NCBI RefSeq assembly: GCF_012432095.1
Contig: NC_081173.1
Location: 25,003,247 to 25,067,246, forward strand
Length of the DNA stretch: 64,000 nt
Direction: 5' to 3'
Source: Onychostoma macrolepis
Lineage: Eukaryota > Chordata > Actinopteri > Cypriniformes > Cyprinidae
Positions 11,460 to 22,671 of the stretch are shown one piece after another. Within the stretch, counting starts at the first letter, position 1, and the number at the start of each line of letters is the position of its first letter. The notes beneath the pieces were generated by a model. The model did not search any database. It saw only the letters and a list, made by a program, of their open reading frames with translations, and had not been told where the DNA came from. Made by a program: the position numbers and the translations under genes.

Positions 11460-12240
11460 AACTATTGTTGTTAAGAAAATACTACAGCCAACAAAAAAGT
11501 ATAATGGTAATATGTTTTTTGTACATAGTGCCATGGTAAAACATTATGGTTTGGACACAACTGATATCAATACTGTAGTATTCATTGAAATACTTGGGAG
11601 TACTATAAATATCACAGTATATGAAAATTATACATAATATACATATCTTGATTCTGAATGATTGCCATATTAATGTTATTTACAAAAACTGCCACTCTTA
11701 CAAAACATCATTATTGCAGTACCATAGTATTACAATGTGTTATGAATATGCTCCAAGGTAAAATCCTGTTTTGTCCACATTTACCATGGCAATACTATGT
11801 ATTTTACATTACTGTGATGTTAATAGTGCAATAGATGAATATAATACTCATTCAGTATTATAATAGTGCTATATAGAAAAGTACCAACTGTGCCATGTAA
11901 GGGATGTAGTTTGCTGGCAATACATTAAAATATAACATAATAGATATTAGCAATACTATACCTTAATACCAAATTATTACTATATTAACGTACAATGTTA
12001 TTTACAAAAACTACCACCCTTACAAAAAGTACTTTGGCATGTTGCCATGTTTGAAGTAAAATCTTATTTTTACCATGGTAATACTATATCTTTTACAATA
12101 CTGTTATGTTAGTAGCACAACAGATTAATATGGTAGGGTAGTTTATATATCAAAGTACCATGGTGTTGCTATCATGTAAGGAACTGGCAATACACACTTA
12201 ATATATAATATAATAAGTATTAAGTAATGCATGCAATACT
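11460..12240. repeat. Degenerate tandem duplication, ~290-320-bp unit
   Basis: Two diverged units match in the same order: GTTATTTACAAAAACT-GCCAC at 11675 versus GTTATTTACAAAAACT-ACCAC at 11997, then TACCATGG-AATACTATG blocks at 11782 and 12071, then CTGGCAATACA at about 11915 and 12186. Between-unit spacing varies from about 289 to 322 bp, so indels have accumulated. CCATGG-type motifs recur. Confidence 0.7.
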
Positions 12241-12410
12241 AAACACTCTGCATTATTAATTTGGCGTAAGCACACAGTTAGTGTGATGTGAAGTGTGACC
12301 TTGTTCAGATGGGATGCTCGTGCGTCTGCCGGTGTGGATAGGCGTGTGCGCGCGGCTGGATGAGACACAAGAACCCGTTTCACCGGGTCTTTCTCCTCGT
12401 GTGAACGTAC

Positions 12411-12501
12411 CTGTGAAGTGCTGTAGGGTCGGTACCGTGCCCTGGACCCACAGGCTGAGCACTTGCTGCACCGATAGATTAATGGAATAATCCTTATTCA
12501 T
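12411..12501 (-). CDS. tmem170b: tmem170b exon 1, coding part (N-terminus)
   Basis: It encodes MNKDYSINLSVQQVLSLWVQ and then GTVPTLQHFT plus the first base of a Glu codon, ending at a donor G|GTACGT (12410-12405). INLSVQQVLSLW followed by GTV is the diagnostic TMEM170B N-terminus, and phase 1 matches exon 2 exactly. An NLS sequon at residues 8-10 could be glycosylated if lumenal; this is inference. The start at 12501 was chosen because it has A at -3 and gives a family-like length. An upstream in-frame ATG at 12567 would add 22 residues (MCPPSSVRYLSKRAALQPPS..) but has a poor context and no family support. Confidence 0.93.
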
Positions 12502-12660
12502 GTTCGCGCTGGGCGGCTGGAGCGCGGCCCTCTTGCTCAGATATCTGACCGAGGATGGGGGACACATGGAGCCTCTTCACCGGTGCCGCTGCTCGCTGGA
12601 GGAGGATGGCGGAGCGGCGGTCCGTCTGATCAGCTGCTGCTCAGGGGCCATGATGGGTAC
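12502..12660 (-). promoter_or_regulatory. tmem170b: tmem170b 5' UTR / CpG-rich promoter region
   Basis: Base composition rises sharply to GC- and CpG-rich sequence over about 12290-12660, against an AT-rich background. It covers exon 1 and the DNA just upstream of it, as in a vertebrate CpG-type promoter. No TATA box is obvious. The transcription start cannot be fixed by eye. Confidence 0.6.
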
Positions 12661-12664
12661 GGCT

Positions 12665-12697
12665 GACACACACATACATACACACACACACACACAC

Positions 12698-12741
<44 letters not shown>

Positions 12742-12778
12742 ACACACATATACGCACGCACTCACACACACACACACG
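12665..12778. repeat. Compound (CA)n(CT)n(CA)n microsatellite
   Basis: CA, then about 20 CT units, then CA with CGCG at the end. It lies directly upstream of the tmem170b promoter region. Confidence 0.95.
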
Positions 12779-12879
12779 CGCGCCAGCGCTTCTGCATGGC
12801 TCTTAAAGGCGCAGCGCTCTTAAAGGGAGGTGGACAGCACTTTCACATTACGACCAACTACAGCAGTTTATGAATGAAT

Positions 12880-13600
12880 ATCATATATTCATTCTGTATT
12901 TAATTTAGAAATCAATTTAAGTAGCATGCTATAGATTATTAAACCAGATTCCTTAAAACTATCAATCTGTATATTTAAATGTCAATTACATATTTAATAT
13001 TAAATAAATACTACTACTAATGATAACAATTATTTTTGCGATATTAAATTAATCATATTAATGAAAATATTGTTATTTAAATGATTAATAATAAAGCTCT
13101 GATTGTGCACAGTTTAAATTAAACCAGATTCTATACAAATTAATATGAATTTGTTTATTTAAACATTTATAATTATTATTATGAATTTTAGTAATTTATT
13201 TAATGTTAAATAATTTCGTAATATTACAAATAAAACGATTATTCACTGTTATTAATATTATTGATAATAATGTTTTAATTGTGCATAGTTTTACCAGATT
13301 ATATAAACTATTAATTTGAATATTTAAAAGCAATTAAATATTTAATACTAAATAATTTAAAAATGTAGTAATGTATGCAATATATGCAAATGCGATATTA
13401 AATAATCTAATAATATTAATGACAAAAACTGTTATTGTTATTAATATTATTGATAATAATCATGTTTCGATTATGCATGGTTTTAATTCAGATTCTATAT
13501 AAAATATAAATTAGTATTTTTCAATATCAATTAAACATGTAATATTAATAATAATGATGATTATTATTGTTGTTGTTGTTATTATTATTTAATCATACAT
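12880..13600. repeat. AT-rich tandem array, ~180-bp unit, four copies
   Basis: The marker CCAGATT or TCAGATT, preceded by TTGTGCA/TTATGCA-GTTT in three units, recurs at 12944, 13124, 13294 and 13488 (spacings 180, 170 and 194). Each unit continues with AT-rich sequence containing ATTAAATATTTAATA-like and TTATTAATATTATTGATAA-like blocks. The units are diverged. A TTG/TTA run ends the array. Confidence 0.72.
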
Positions 13601-14159
13601 ACCACATATAATTTATCCACAGAATGCTGTTTAAATTGATCATCATAATTAAGTGGATTTTTTTACAGTCACTGTGGAAACTGCACTAGAATATTTTCTG
13701 CTAGTCTCATCTCCTCTCGCTGTTGCCCTGCTGAACTAGATAAGGTGTTGCTGTTCTGGAAAATTCCTGTGAAATAAAACAGATCCATTTTAGGACAGGG
13801 ATCTGACAGGGTTTAAATTTAAATGTCGTCTAGGACGCGTAGACATTAAGAAGTAATATTATGTCTGAGCATTTCCTAAAGAAACTGAAGAAGCTTTCCT
13901 AAGATCCTGCACTTTGTGGAAGAGATTATAGACTTAAATGTGTTCACATACATAATATTACATGAGCCAAAGCACTGGAATGTATCAATCCAAAATGTGC
14001 CAACTATCAGAAAAGATGCAACCTCACATTAAAAGTCTAATATTGAACATAAAAGTCAAAAGATCCACCCTTTTTATAGACAATGAAGCAGGTTCCCAGA
14101 ACAGGTTTACTGGACTCTGAAAAAAAAAAAAATCTGAGCATGAACTAATGGGATTTTCA
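13601..14159. other. Intergenic DNA, no recognised features
   Basis: This is mixed composition with no named repeat or exon. Confidence 0.45.
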
Positions 14160-14800
14160 GTGGGACAGTGACATAATCAGAGCAGCTTCTGTTCCTCAAA
14201 CACACACCCTGATCATTTTTCCACTATTTATCGGCCTGACATTTAATCCTACGCTTGTTGTATTACCTTACAAACCCAAACCTCTCAGCTTCTGCTTTCT
14301 CTTTGTAAACGCTCCATTGTAGGAACAATATCAAATAATGGCCGTATTGCAGGTCACGTGAGGACACCACACCAAAGGAATGGATGAATAGTCTGAAGGC
14401 AAACACCTGACACTGCACCTTTTGTGAAGAAATCCCAGCTCCTCTAAAGGGCCGAAGGGTGTGTTTTTCCAAAGGCAGAGGGAATCATTCAGCTCCAAGA
14501 GCACTGTGGGCCTGCATGTACACAAACTTAAAAGTGACAGAAATGCATTCAGGCATCACTGAGCAACGAGTATCAATCACTCAGTTTTGTGCAAATGATG
14601 AACAAAAAGTGCTTTGCAGCTAAATAAGATGTGGATAATAAAATAATACCATTCATTACTTGCATAATGAATTACCATAACAAACAACTATGTGATTTGC
14701 ATATCACAAACACACCTCTCCCGTGTGGTTCCTTCAGCCTTGAATTTAATGAGGTATGCTGAAAGGCAAAATAAATAAACAACCATCCTACTTTACGGTT
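14160..14800. other. Low-repeat block, candidate regulatory DNA
   Basis: This block has no transposon signatures and a higher-complexity sequence than its surroundings. It includes a POU-type octamer-like ATTTGCATAT within GTGATTTGCATATCAC (about 14692), a RUNX-like TGTGGTT (about 14723) and homeodomain-like AATTA/TAATGA motifs. Such motifs occur by chance; the candidate call is inference from composition only. Confidence 0.3.
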
Positions 14801-15791
14801 ACATTCCATGTGTCTTTTTTCTGATACAATGAAAATTGCCTATGGAAAATTCCATGTGATAAAATAAGTTGTTCTCTTCCACCGTATCCAGCAGATGGCG
14901 CTGTGAACTTACATTGTACTGATTGACCCAGTAGTTTTCCAGTCTCCATCAATTCTGTGTAATATATATCTGAGACCGTTTACTAGACTTGAAGCATCGT
15001 AGATCATACGATAAAATACAAAGAAACAAAGCAAATAATAACTATACAAATAGTCATTTTATATTTGAACAAACACTTTCATAAAGCTGCAATCAACTGT
15101 AATGTTATGTACCCTACTGTTACCCTTGATATATTTTTGTGGCGTTGCAATTCTTTTTTGAGCAATATGTGAAATGTGAATATGCGAGCTCTCAGTCTGA
15201 CTGTAAAAACTCTCACCCTTTCATCAGAATGGCCTCAGGTGTGTAAATGGGAAAGATTCTCACAGCCACTGCATCTAAATCTGAACATGCATGCATCGGT
15301 TGATGTTAGTGTGTAACTAAATCTAAGGGAGTGACATTGCTGGAAGCCTGCAATATCTATCTATTCATACTTTTTTTTTCTGGATCCTCACATTGAACGT
15401 TTCTTGATCTCTTCAGGTGACTCACATTGTGTGGAGCTCATCTGAATATTACAGCTGTCAGAGTGACCCGATTCACTAGAAAAATCAAGTCCTAGCCTGA
15501 GTCACAACCACAGACCTCACCAAACAAATGCAACATGACACCAGGCCTATTCATCACCCTAAATCTCCCCTTTCATTTTACTTTTTTTTTTGCTGGTGGT
15601 GGTTCATTGTCATATACATTGGTTTAAAGGGCTTCAGAAAACTTACAAGTTGAAGTTGTAATTTTTAAGTTACGTTTTTTTTTTTTTTTTTTTTAATTAA
15701 AAAAAAAATTGATATTCTTTAATGTATATATCCATTTATGAACAGTTCCTGAAATGTCTGGTATCACAAAATGAATTGTGGTTAATTTATT
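14801..15791. other. Intergenic DNA with poly-T/poly-A runs
   Basis: Unique-looking sequence, with a long T-run then A-run near 15677-15710. No gene. Confidence 0.45.
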
Positions 15792-15831
15792 TATATATAT
15801 ATATATATATATGAATGAATGAATGAATGAT

Positions 15832-15886
<55 letters not shown>
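15792..15886. repeat. (TA)n with inserted (GAAT)n
   Basis: Two TA tracts flank a short GAATGAATGAATGAATGA segment at about 15812-15830. Confidence 0.95.
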
Positions 15887-15887
<1 letters not shown>

Positions 15888-17099
15888 AAGACAAGCAGCT
15901 AAGTAGTATATTTGAACTCTAATTCTAAAAATGAAGACATAAATATGTAATTGTTGTAGCTTACAATTGTAGTGTAAAATGTAAAAAATAATAATAATAT
16001 TTAATAATTATAATAAATGAGCTGTATACTTTACTGTCAAATGTGCAGTGCATTAGTTATTAAATTGCAGCCTTTAATATTTGGACTAAGCTAAATTGTG
16101 ATTATTGTGCAGCCCCATTTATTATTATTTTCTTTTTTTTATTATTATTATTATTTTACATTCAATATAAATAATTAAATTAATTCAATATAATCAGCTT
16201 TTTCATTTGCTTACAGGAAAATAGTGTGTAGACTATGAGGCCTTTGAGTCCAAAATGTTGAGGCTTTTGAGCCTTTGAGTCAACCCAATACCCCCAACCC
16301 AAAATAAAATAAAATAAAATAACTGATTACTTGAAATTGTAACTGTAGATCTCAACTCTGATGCAAAGAGACTAATGGTACCATATCTGATTTGTAAAAG
16401 GCTTCAAAAATCACATGGATTATTTGTATGATGGTATTTTCATGTGTTTTTTTTTTTTTTTATTCAGTTTGAACCCAACATATTCTTCAAAAACTCACCT
16501 GTTTTCATGCAAGTGAGACTTCAAAGCAATCACTCTCTCTGTCAAAGAGGGAAGGGAAGGATTCAAAAGTTCATTCAGAATAGTTCAAACAGAAAACGGC
16601 TCACTTTGTTACTCACTGATAGGCGGCATTCACATATGAGTCTCTCCTGAAGTTGTTTAACAAATAACAGGCTGAAAACTCTACTGATGTGGGACTTTAA
16701 AGCTTTAACCTTGTTTGACCTGTTAGCTTATCAGTTGTAAGATCATTCCAGATGAAATTGGTTGTAGTACAGACACCTGTGGGACACCTGCCCATACCTG
16801 CCTGAGACTAAAACACAGCCCTAAGGCTACGGAAACCAAACCCTCTGACTTTTAGCCTGATTTTTCACAGATTACTCGTCTACACATAAACCTGCTCTGA
16901 TCTTAATGAAGGGAATTTCTCTTCTGACGTTGCAAGACATATTAAACCACACATGTAACAGAAAACATCCTTCATATGCCATTTTTCCAAGGAACTTGTG
17001 GTACATTCACTTTTGGTTTCAAAATAAGCAAGAAATGCTGTTACCGCTTGCGGTCTGTTACTCATTCAGACAGAGCCTAACAATTAAAAATCATGTACC
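15887..17099. other. Intergenic DNA, AT-rich then unique
   Basis: AT-rich to about 16450, then mixed composition. No exon or repeat family is recognised. Confidence 0.45.
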
Positions 17100-17109
17100 A
17101 TTCAAATGA

Positions 17110-17350
17110 TTTTTGGCTCACCAAGGCTATATTTATTTGATTAAAAATACAGTTAAAAACATGCAAAACTGAATTTTCAGCATCATTACTCCAGTCTTCA
17201 GTGTCACATGATCCTTCAGAAATCAGTCTAATATACTGATTTGCAGCTCAAGAAACATTATTATCAGTGTTGAGAACAGTTGTGCTGCTTCATATTTTTT
17301 TGTGGAACCTTAAACTTTCATCAGGATTCTTTGATGAATAGAAAGTTCAA
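17110..17350 (-). repeat. ~460-bp TA-flanked repeat, copy d (partial)
   Basis: In minus orientation it starts with GCTCACCAAGGCT and passes through GAATTTTCAGCATCATTACT, TCTTCAGTGTCACATGATCC and GAACAGTTGTGCTGCTTCAT to GATGAATAGAAAGTTC. The far end is missing. Confidence 0.82.
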
Positions 17351-17378
17351 ATGATTTTTTTTTTTTTAAAAAAAAAAT

Positions 17379-17675
17379 GTGTGTGTGTGTGCGTTTTTGT
17401 GACAAATGAGGACATAAATTTGTATAATGACAAGGGTATGACATAGGTATCACAAGGAGAAGGTGACTTTTCAGGACATTACCCTATGTCCCCATTTTTC
17501 AAAACACTTATAAATCACACAGAATGGAGTGTATTGAAAATCTGAAGTTTCCTGTAAGGGGTAGGGTTCGGTGTAGGGTTGGTGTAGGGCAATAGCACAT
17601 ACAGTTTGTACATTATAAAAACCATTACGCCTATGGGATGTCCCCACTTTTCACAAAAATAAATGTGTGTGTGTA
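17379..17675. mobile_element. Foldback MITE with GTGTGTG..TTTTTGTGA ends
   Basis: The left arm GTGTGTGTGCGTTTTTGTGA is mirrored by TCACAAAAATAAATGTGTG on the right, and inner arms GACATAAATTTGTA and GGGACATA/TGTCCCCA pair. A G-rich centre (GGTAGGGTTCGGTGTAGGGT) is typical of a common fish miniature element. No coding capacity. Confidence 0.7.
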
Positions 17676-17736
17676 TTTTTTAAGAAAGAAGATATCAATG
17701 CTTTAAAAAAAACATACTGACCCCAAACTGCCTTAA

Positions 17737-18227
17737 AGGGAAACTCCACCCCAAAATGAAAATTTTGTCATTAATCACTTACCCCCATGTCATTCCAAAC
17801 CCGTAAAAGCTTTGTTCGTCTTCGGAACACAAATTAAGATATTTTGGATGAAAACCGGGAGGTTTGTGACTGTCCCATTGACTTCCAAGTAAATTACACT
17901 GTCAAGGTTCAGAAAAGTATGAAAAACATCACGTTGACGTAACAGTGCCGAATTGTTGAATAAAGTCGTTATTTTTGTTTTATTTCCGTACAAAAAGTAT
18001 TCTTGACGCTTCATAACGTTATGGTTGAACCACTGATGGCAGATGTTGTTCTAACTTTTCTGGACCTTGACAGTGTTATTTACTTGGCAGTCAATGGGAC
18101 AGTCACAAACCTCCATCGGAACTCAATTTAAGATATTTTCGAAGACGAACAAAGTTTTTATGGGTTTGGAACGACATGTGGGTAAGTGATTAATGACAAA
18201 ATTTTCATTTTGGGGTGGATTATCCCT
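17737..18227. mobile_element. TTAA-flanked non-autonomous DNA element, 491 bp
   Basis: The ends AGGGAAACTCCACCCC and (inverse) AGGGATAATCCACCCC are directly flanked by TTAA at 17733-17736 and 18228-18231. Long terminal inverted repeats continue through AAAATGAAAATTTTGTCATT and the ATTAATCACTTACCC segment. TTAA duplication plus AGGG ends fit Kolobok- or piggyBac-type transposition; which of the two cannot be decided from the element. Confidence 0.9.
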
Positions 18228-18231
18228 TTAA

Positions 18232-18859
18232 TTATAGTTCAGTGTTATGGAATCTCATAATTACACACATCATAAAGACAACTGAATGCCTGTGTTTCTT
18301 CGACAATGACCTGTCCATTTGACAAAGGGTCTGTGACATCAAACAGACCCTCCTGTCAATCAAAATCAGCCTCCATGGGAAGCGGTGGTCTAGAATTCGC
18401 TCCAGGCAACCTAGAGTTAAAAAAGGAGGTGTAACTCTGACATGGTTCCGAGAATATCGCATTAATTAGAATGACACATACCGTTTGAGCAAGGTCTATC
18501 ATATTCTTGTCACAACGTGAAGGTGTAAGTCCTCCTGGCTTTGATGAACGGCCCCTGAGGGGGTGGATTTTCGAACGCAGAATTCCCCTCATTCAATCAG
18601 ACATGACTAAGATCCACACGCGGTAGATGTCATTATCAAGGCATGATGCAGACATCCAGTTTTAAATTTAAATCACAGTTATGTCTGATTTTAGATGTTT
18701 TGACAACTTATCCAGAATTACGTAGTTTACATAATAGCAGGACGGAAAGAAATGATCTTAACGTTTGACGTCAATCTCAAAGACTGTCTCTGATGCATGT
18801 GTCAACACAATTTAAAGGTTAAATTCAGACATCTACTACAATTACAGCTGAAACATACA
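18232..18859. other. Intergenic DNA, no recognised features
   Basis: This is higher-complexity sequence. Two overlapping minus-strand frames (18232-18592) show no recognisable protein similarity. Confidence 0.45.
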
Positions 18860-18879
18860 TTTAAAACTTTTATTAGTTT

Positions 18880-19830
18880 TAAGATGGTTGCTAGGGTGTT
18901 GTGTGTGGTTGCTTGGGAATTACTAGCTGGTTGCTAGGGTGTTTTGGGTTGTTACTAGGCTGTTGGTGGTTTGCTAAACGTTCTGACTGTTTGTTATTGC
19001 ATTGCTATGTAATTAGTATTGTACTCTAATTGGTTTTGTTTTGTGTTCTGATTGGTTGTTAAGGCATTGCTAGGTGGTTGCTAAGGTGTTTTGGGTTGTT
19101 ACTAGGCTGTTTGTGGTTGCCAGATGTTCTGAGAGATTTTAGTATGTTGCTATGCAATTAGTATTGTGCTCAGATTGGTTAAGGCATTGCTAGGTGGTTG
19201 CTAGGGTGTTATGGGTTGTTACTAGGCTGTTTGTGGTTGCCAGATGTTATCAGTGTTTGTTAAGCTGCTGATATTACTAGGCATTACTAGGTGGTTGCTA
19301 AGGTGTTGTGTGTGGCTGCTTGGAAATTACTAGCTGGTTGCTAGGGTGTTTTGGGTTGTTGGTGGTTGCTAGATATTCTGAGTGTTTGTTATTGTGTTGC
19401 TATGCGATTAGTATTGTGCTCTGATTGGTTGTTAGGGCATTGCTAGGTGGTTGCTAGGGTGTTTTGAGTTCTTACTAGGTTGTAGGTGGTTGCTAGATGT
19501 TCTGAGTGTTAGTGCGTTGCTATGCAATCAGTATTGTGCTCTGATTGGTGAAGGCATTGCTAGCTGGTTGCTAGGGTGTTTTGGGTTGTTACTAAGCTGT
19601 TTGAGTGGTTTTTAACACATTGCTATGTGGATGCTGAGGTGTTTTGAGTGGTTTTTAACACATTCCCATGAAGTCGCTAAGGTATTTTAAGTGTTTTTTA
19701 GCATGTCACTATAAGTTGTTCTGTGGTTGTTAGCATGTCACTATGTTTTATAAGGTGTTTATAATATTATTTAGCGTATTACTATGCAGTTGTTAGGGCA
19801 TTGTTTCTCGCTAGGCAAAATTGCTTATAA
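18880..19830. repeat. GTTGCTAGG minisatellite array
   Basis: Short units built on GGTTGCTAGGGTGTTTTGGG, GTTACTAGGCTGTT.. and GGCATTGCTAGGTGG recur over about 950 bp. A higher-order unit of roughly 150-180 bp also contains GCTATGCAATTAGTATTGTG and CTCTGATTGGTT. This matches a widespread cyprinid minisatellite-like family. Degeneration increases towards 19830. Confidence 0.88.
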
Positions 19831-20739
19831 AAGTAACACATCTCTTCTTAACAAGTCAGATAATTTCTCATTTTTGTCTGAAGCATAAACTGTGCAAGAT
19901 GAATTTCACATTAGAGTTTAATACTTAGGGTTAGGGGTTTGTTCAAATCACTAACCGTAAGACTGGGCAGTAACAGTGATGCTTGATTTACCAAACACAG
20001 TCCGTGTCCTGGAGGTTCTCCAGTCAGCAGCTGTGATGATCATACAGAAACACAGACACGGCTGACTGAAATACTGTCAGCTCAGGTTCCTCTCATCTCA
20101 GCTCAGATAAAGAGTGAAGAATTACAAAGGCAAGTTTCAAAGACATTCGCGCAAACCGAGTTCATCTGATTCTGTCGACTGGAGGGTGAAATTGGGGTGT
20201 ATTCATTTCATATAGAATAGCAGAGCCTGTTCGTCTTCAGAATAAGGACAGATGTCCTGCCAGAATCAAACATCGGCAGGTTATTTAACGTGTTTGTTTC
20301 AAGGGTTTCACGTATTCTGGCTTCATGAGATCTGAATAAAGTTTGTCTGAAATTTAGCAAACCACAGATGATTTGAGCCACAAAAGAGGCTGTGAAACTT
20401 TCCACAAGAGCAGCATGCAAAGTCACTCATCACACTCGAGGAAAGGCTAACTTTAGAAGATGTCTTAAACTTTAGTCATGTTTCATTTAAGTATCTCCGT
20501 CATAATCAGTATATTACACTGAGATCTTGGATCCAGTTATCTTGGAATATTTGAGACAATGTTGAGATGTGAGATTGCTTGCGTCTGTTTCCCAGGAGAA
20601 ACATTTAAAGGATAAACCAAACATCTCCATTTACTCTCCATTTCAGTTCATTGCTGTCTAGGAGAAACAATTGAGATATTAAAGAGATATTAAACATCTC
20701 ACTTGTTTATATTAAACATTGCATTTATGTTTCTTTTTG
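19831..20739. other. Intergenic DNA, low-repeat
   Basis: No transposon ends are identified. The frame at 20208-20426 has no recognised homology. Confidence 0.45.
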
Positions 20740-20744
20740 GGTGC

Positions 20745-20975
20745 CACTGAAAATAAAATAATAAAAAAGCATATAAATAAATAAATAAATAAATAGGAAA
20801 TAAAGAAGTGCCTAAATAAATAAAAACCACCTAAATAAATAAAATAATTAATACATAAATTAATTAATAAATAGCAAAAAAATACAAAAATAAATAAATA
20901 GTACAAATTAAAAGTGCACAATTTAAAAAGTAAATAAATAAATAGCACAGATTACAAAGCAAACAAACAAACAAA
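20745..20975. repeat. (AAAT)n-rich low-complexity tract
   Basis: Many AAATAAAT runs, ending in an AAACAAAC run that abuts the next element. Confidence 0.85.
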
Positions 20976-21385
20976 TGTGACCCTGGACCACAAAAGCAGT
21001 CTTAAGTCGCTGGGGTATATTTGTAGCAATAGCCAAAAATACATTGTATGGGTCAAAATGATTGATTTTTCTTTTATGCCAACATTCATTAGGAAATTAA
21101 GTAAACATCATGTTACATGAAGATATTTAGTAAATTTACTACTGCAAATATATAAAAACGTAATTTTTGATTAGTAATATGCATTGCTAAGAACTTCATT
21201 TGGACAACTTTAAAGGCGATTTTCTCAATATTTCGATTTTTTTGCACCCTCAGATTCCAGATTTTCAAATAGTTGTATCTCAACCAAATATTGTCCTATC
21301 CTTGTTTATTCAGATTTCAGATGATGTATAAATCTCAATTTCAAAAACTTTACCCTTATGACTGGTTTTGTGGTTCAGGGTCACA
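20976..21385. mobile_element. MITE with TGTGACCCTGGACC ends, 410 bp
   Basis: The left end TGTGACCCTGGACCACAAAA is mirrored on the right by TTTTGTGGTTCAGGGTCACA. The arms continue as AGTCTTAAGTCG.. and its partner. This end sequence is typical of a very abundant cyprinid miniature element. Target duplication cannot be read because it sits in AAAC/AAAT repeats. Confidence 0.88.
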
Positions 21386-21500
21386 TAAAACAAACAAACT
21401 AACTAAATAACTAAATCAATCAATCAATAAATGCATGCATACATACATAAATAAATGAAGCAAGCCCAAATTATAAAGCAAATAAATAACTTAATAATTT
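21386..21500. repeat. (AAAC/AAAT)n tract, continuation
   Basis: The simple repeat seen left of the MITE resumes on its right, so the MITE inserted into a simple-repeat tract. Confidence 0.75.
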
Positions 21501-21594
21501 CCTCTTAGAGGTATCACATGGTGTCAGTGGTCATCCACAATGCAGAAGGGCTTTTACATGCTGTGTGTTTGTGGTAATTACTCGCTGGATTGAA

Positions 21595-21775
21595 GTCACG
21601 AGTTCAACGGTACTAGTTGTAGTGGTTCAGGCACTATGATGATGTCTTGAATGTTGTGTGTTTGATCCCAGATCACACTTCTCTTGTGATCTTAAACAAA
21701 ACACTTAGCCTACCTAAGAAGAAGTTCCAGTGTAGTGTGCATTCCTCACATGGGTGAGGATAAATAAATAAACCA
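21595..21775 (+). repeat. tRNA-derived SINE-like sequence
   Basis: A possible A box (TAGTTGTAGTGG at about 21615) and B box (TGTTTGATCCC at about 21658) are spaced as in tRNA promoters. A GATCTTAAACAAAACACTTAGCCT segment (about 21691) resembles the TTGAACAAGGCACTTAACC motif seen downstream of fish SINE heads. The copy is diverged. Confidence 0.45.
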
Positions 21776-21976
21776 CAAAGAAATGACTCTCATACTGAGA
21801 TCACATTTAAGTTCATGACAGAATGATCTGCTCGTGATGAGTCATGATGACCATGCTATGATCACACATACTGTATTTATGGCTTTTTAATTTGCATTGT
21901 ATTGCATCATGGCCTAAAGTAATGGAAGTGATACAACACTTATAGGGAAATTATTACGAAATGGAACTGACAATTT

Positions 21977-22424
21977 TTGAGCAATCACTCTAAAACTATG
22001 ATTAATTATAGCACAAATGTGGTACTGTGGTTAGTCTCAGTCTCAGACACTACAGTGCATAAAAAATGGCAAGACCTCACTTGGTGTTTTGCAATGTCCA
22101 GGAGTCAGAGTACACAAGAAATATTCATGTTTACAAAAAACCAAGCTGCAACGATTAGCACATCTGAGGAAGAGCTAATCACTGGGTTAATCATTGAAAA
22201 CACTGAATCTATGGAAGATACTGAGAAGAAACTATTAGCAAATAAGCAACAATCTTTCAGTACACCAATCACGTATGATTTTCAAGAAATAGGCGCAAAC
22301 CCAGAGATGTCAATAATCGCAAGGACACAGAGGAAAAGGTGCTAGAGTTTGCAGAAATGATGACCAAATGTTGCAAAACTTTTGCTGCAAAACAATCTGG
22401 CACACAGTCATTCATTGACAAATG
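21977..22424 (+). pseudogene. Unidentified coding-like relic with one frame change
   Basis: An open stretch encodes CFAMSRSQSTQEIFMF.. and an acidic STSEEELITGLIIENTESME segment to about 22310. A one-frame change then gives DTEEKVLEFAEMMTKCCKTF and AAKQSGTQSFIDK before a TGA at about 22422-22424. The polar, helix-like C-terminus with a TQSFIDK tail is reminiscent of the tails of pogo/Tigger or CENP-B-like transposases, but no family can be named. No transposon ends were found around it. It may be a diverged transposase tail, a processed gene fragment or chance. Confidence 0.3.
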
Positions 22425-22671
22425 AGAATTCTTGAGTGGTATGTTCTCTTATGTTTTATTGCTTGCTAAATTTCTCTAAAAAAAATTATCATCAGAGAAA
22501 AATAAAATAAAATTTTATATATATTTTTTTTTTTATTGTGTGTGATAGATGTTATGGGTTGTATATGTTGTCCTGTTGTCTTTTAAATTTGGACATTGAG
22601 TCTGTAATTAAGTTTAATTGATTGATTGAAAATGAAATAACTTATAAAAGAGTTACAGTAGAATAGTTTGC

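Larger units (their letters stand above)
2338..12410 (-). other. tmem170b: tmem170b intron 1 (10.1 kb)
   Basis: The intron runs from donor GTACGT (12410-12405) to acceptor CTGCAG (2343-2338) on the minus strand. It is heavily populated by repeats listed separately: TA-flanked repeat copies, two Tc1 derivatives, a TTAA-family relic, a foldback element and a degenerate tandem duplication. No internal exon is recognised. Confidence 0.85.

Noticed and set aside
18880..19830. CRISPR-like regular repeats
   Set aside because: The units are degenerate and directly tandem without unique spacers, in a vertebrate genome; it is a minisatellite.
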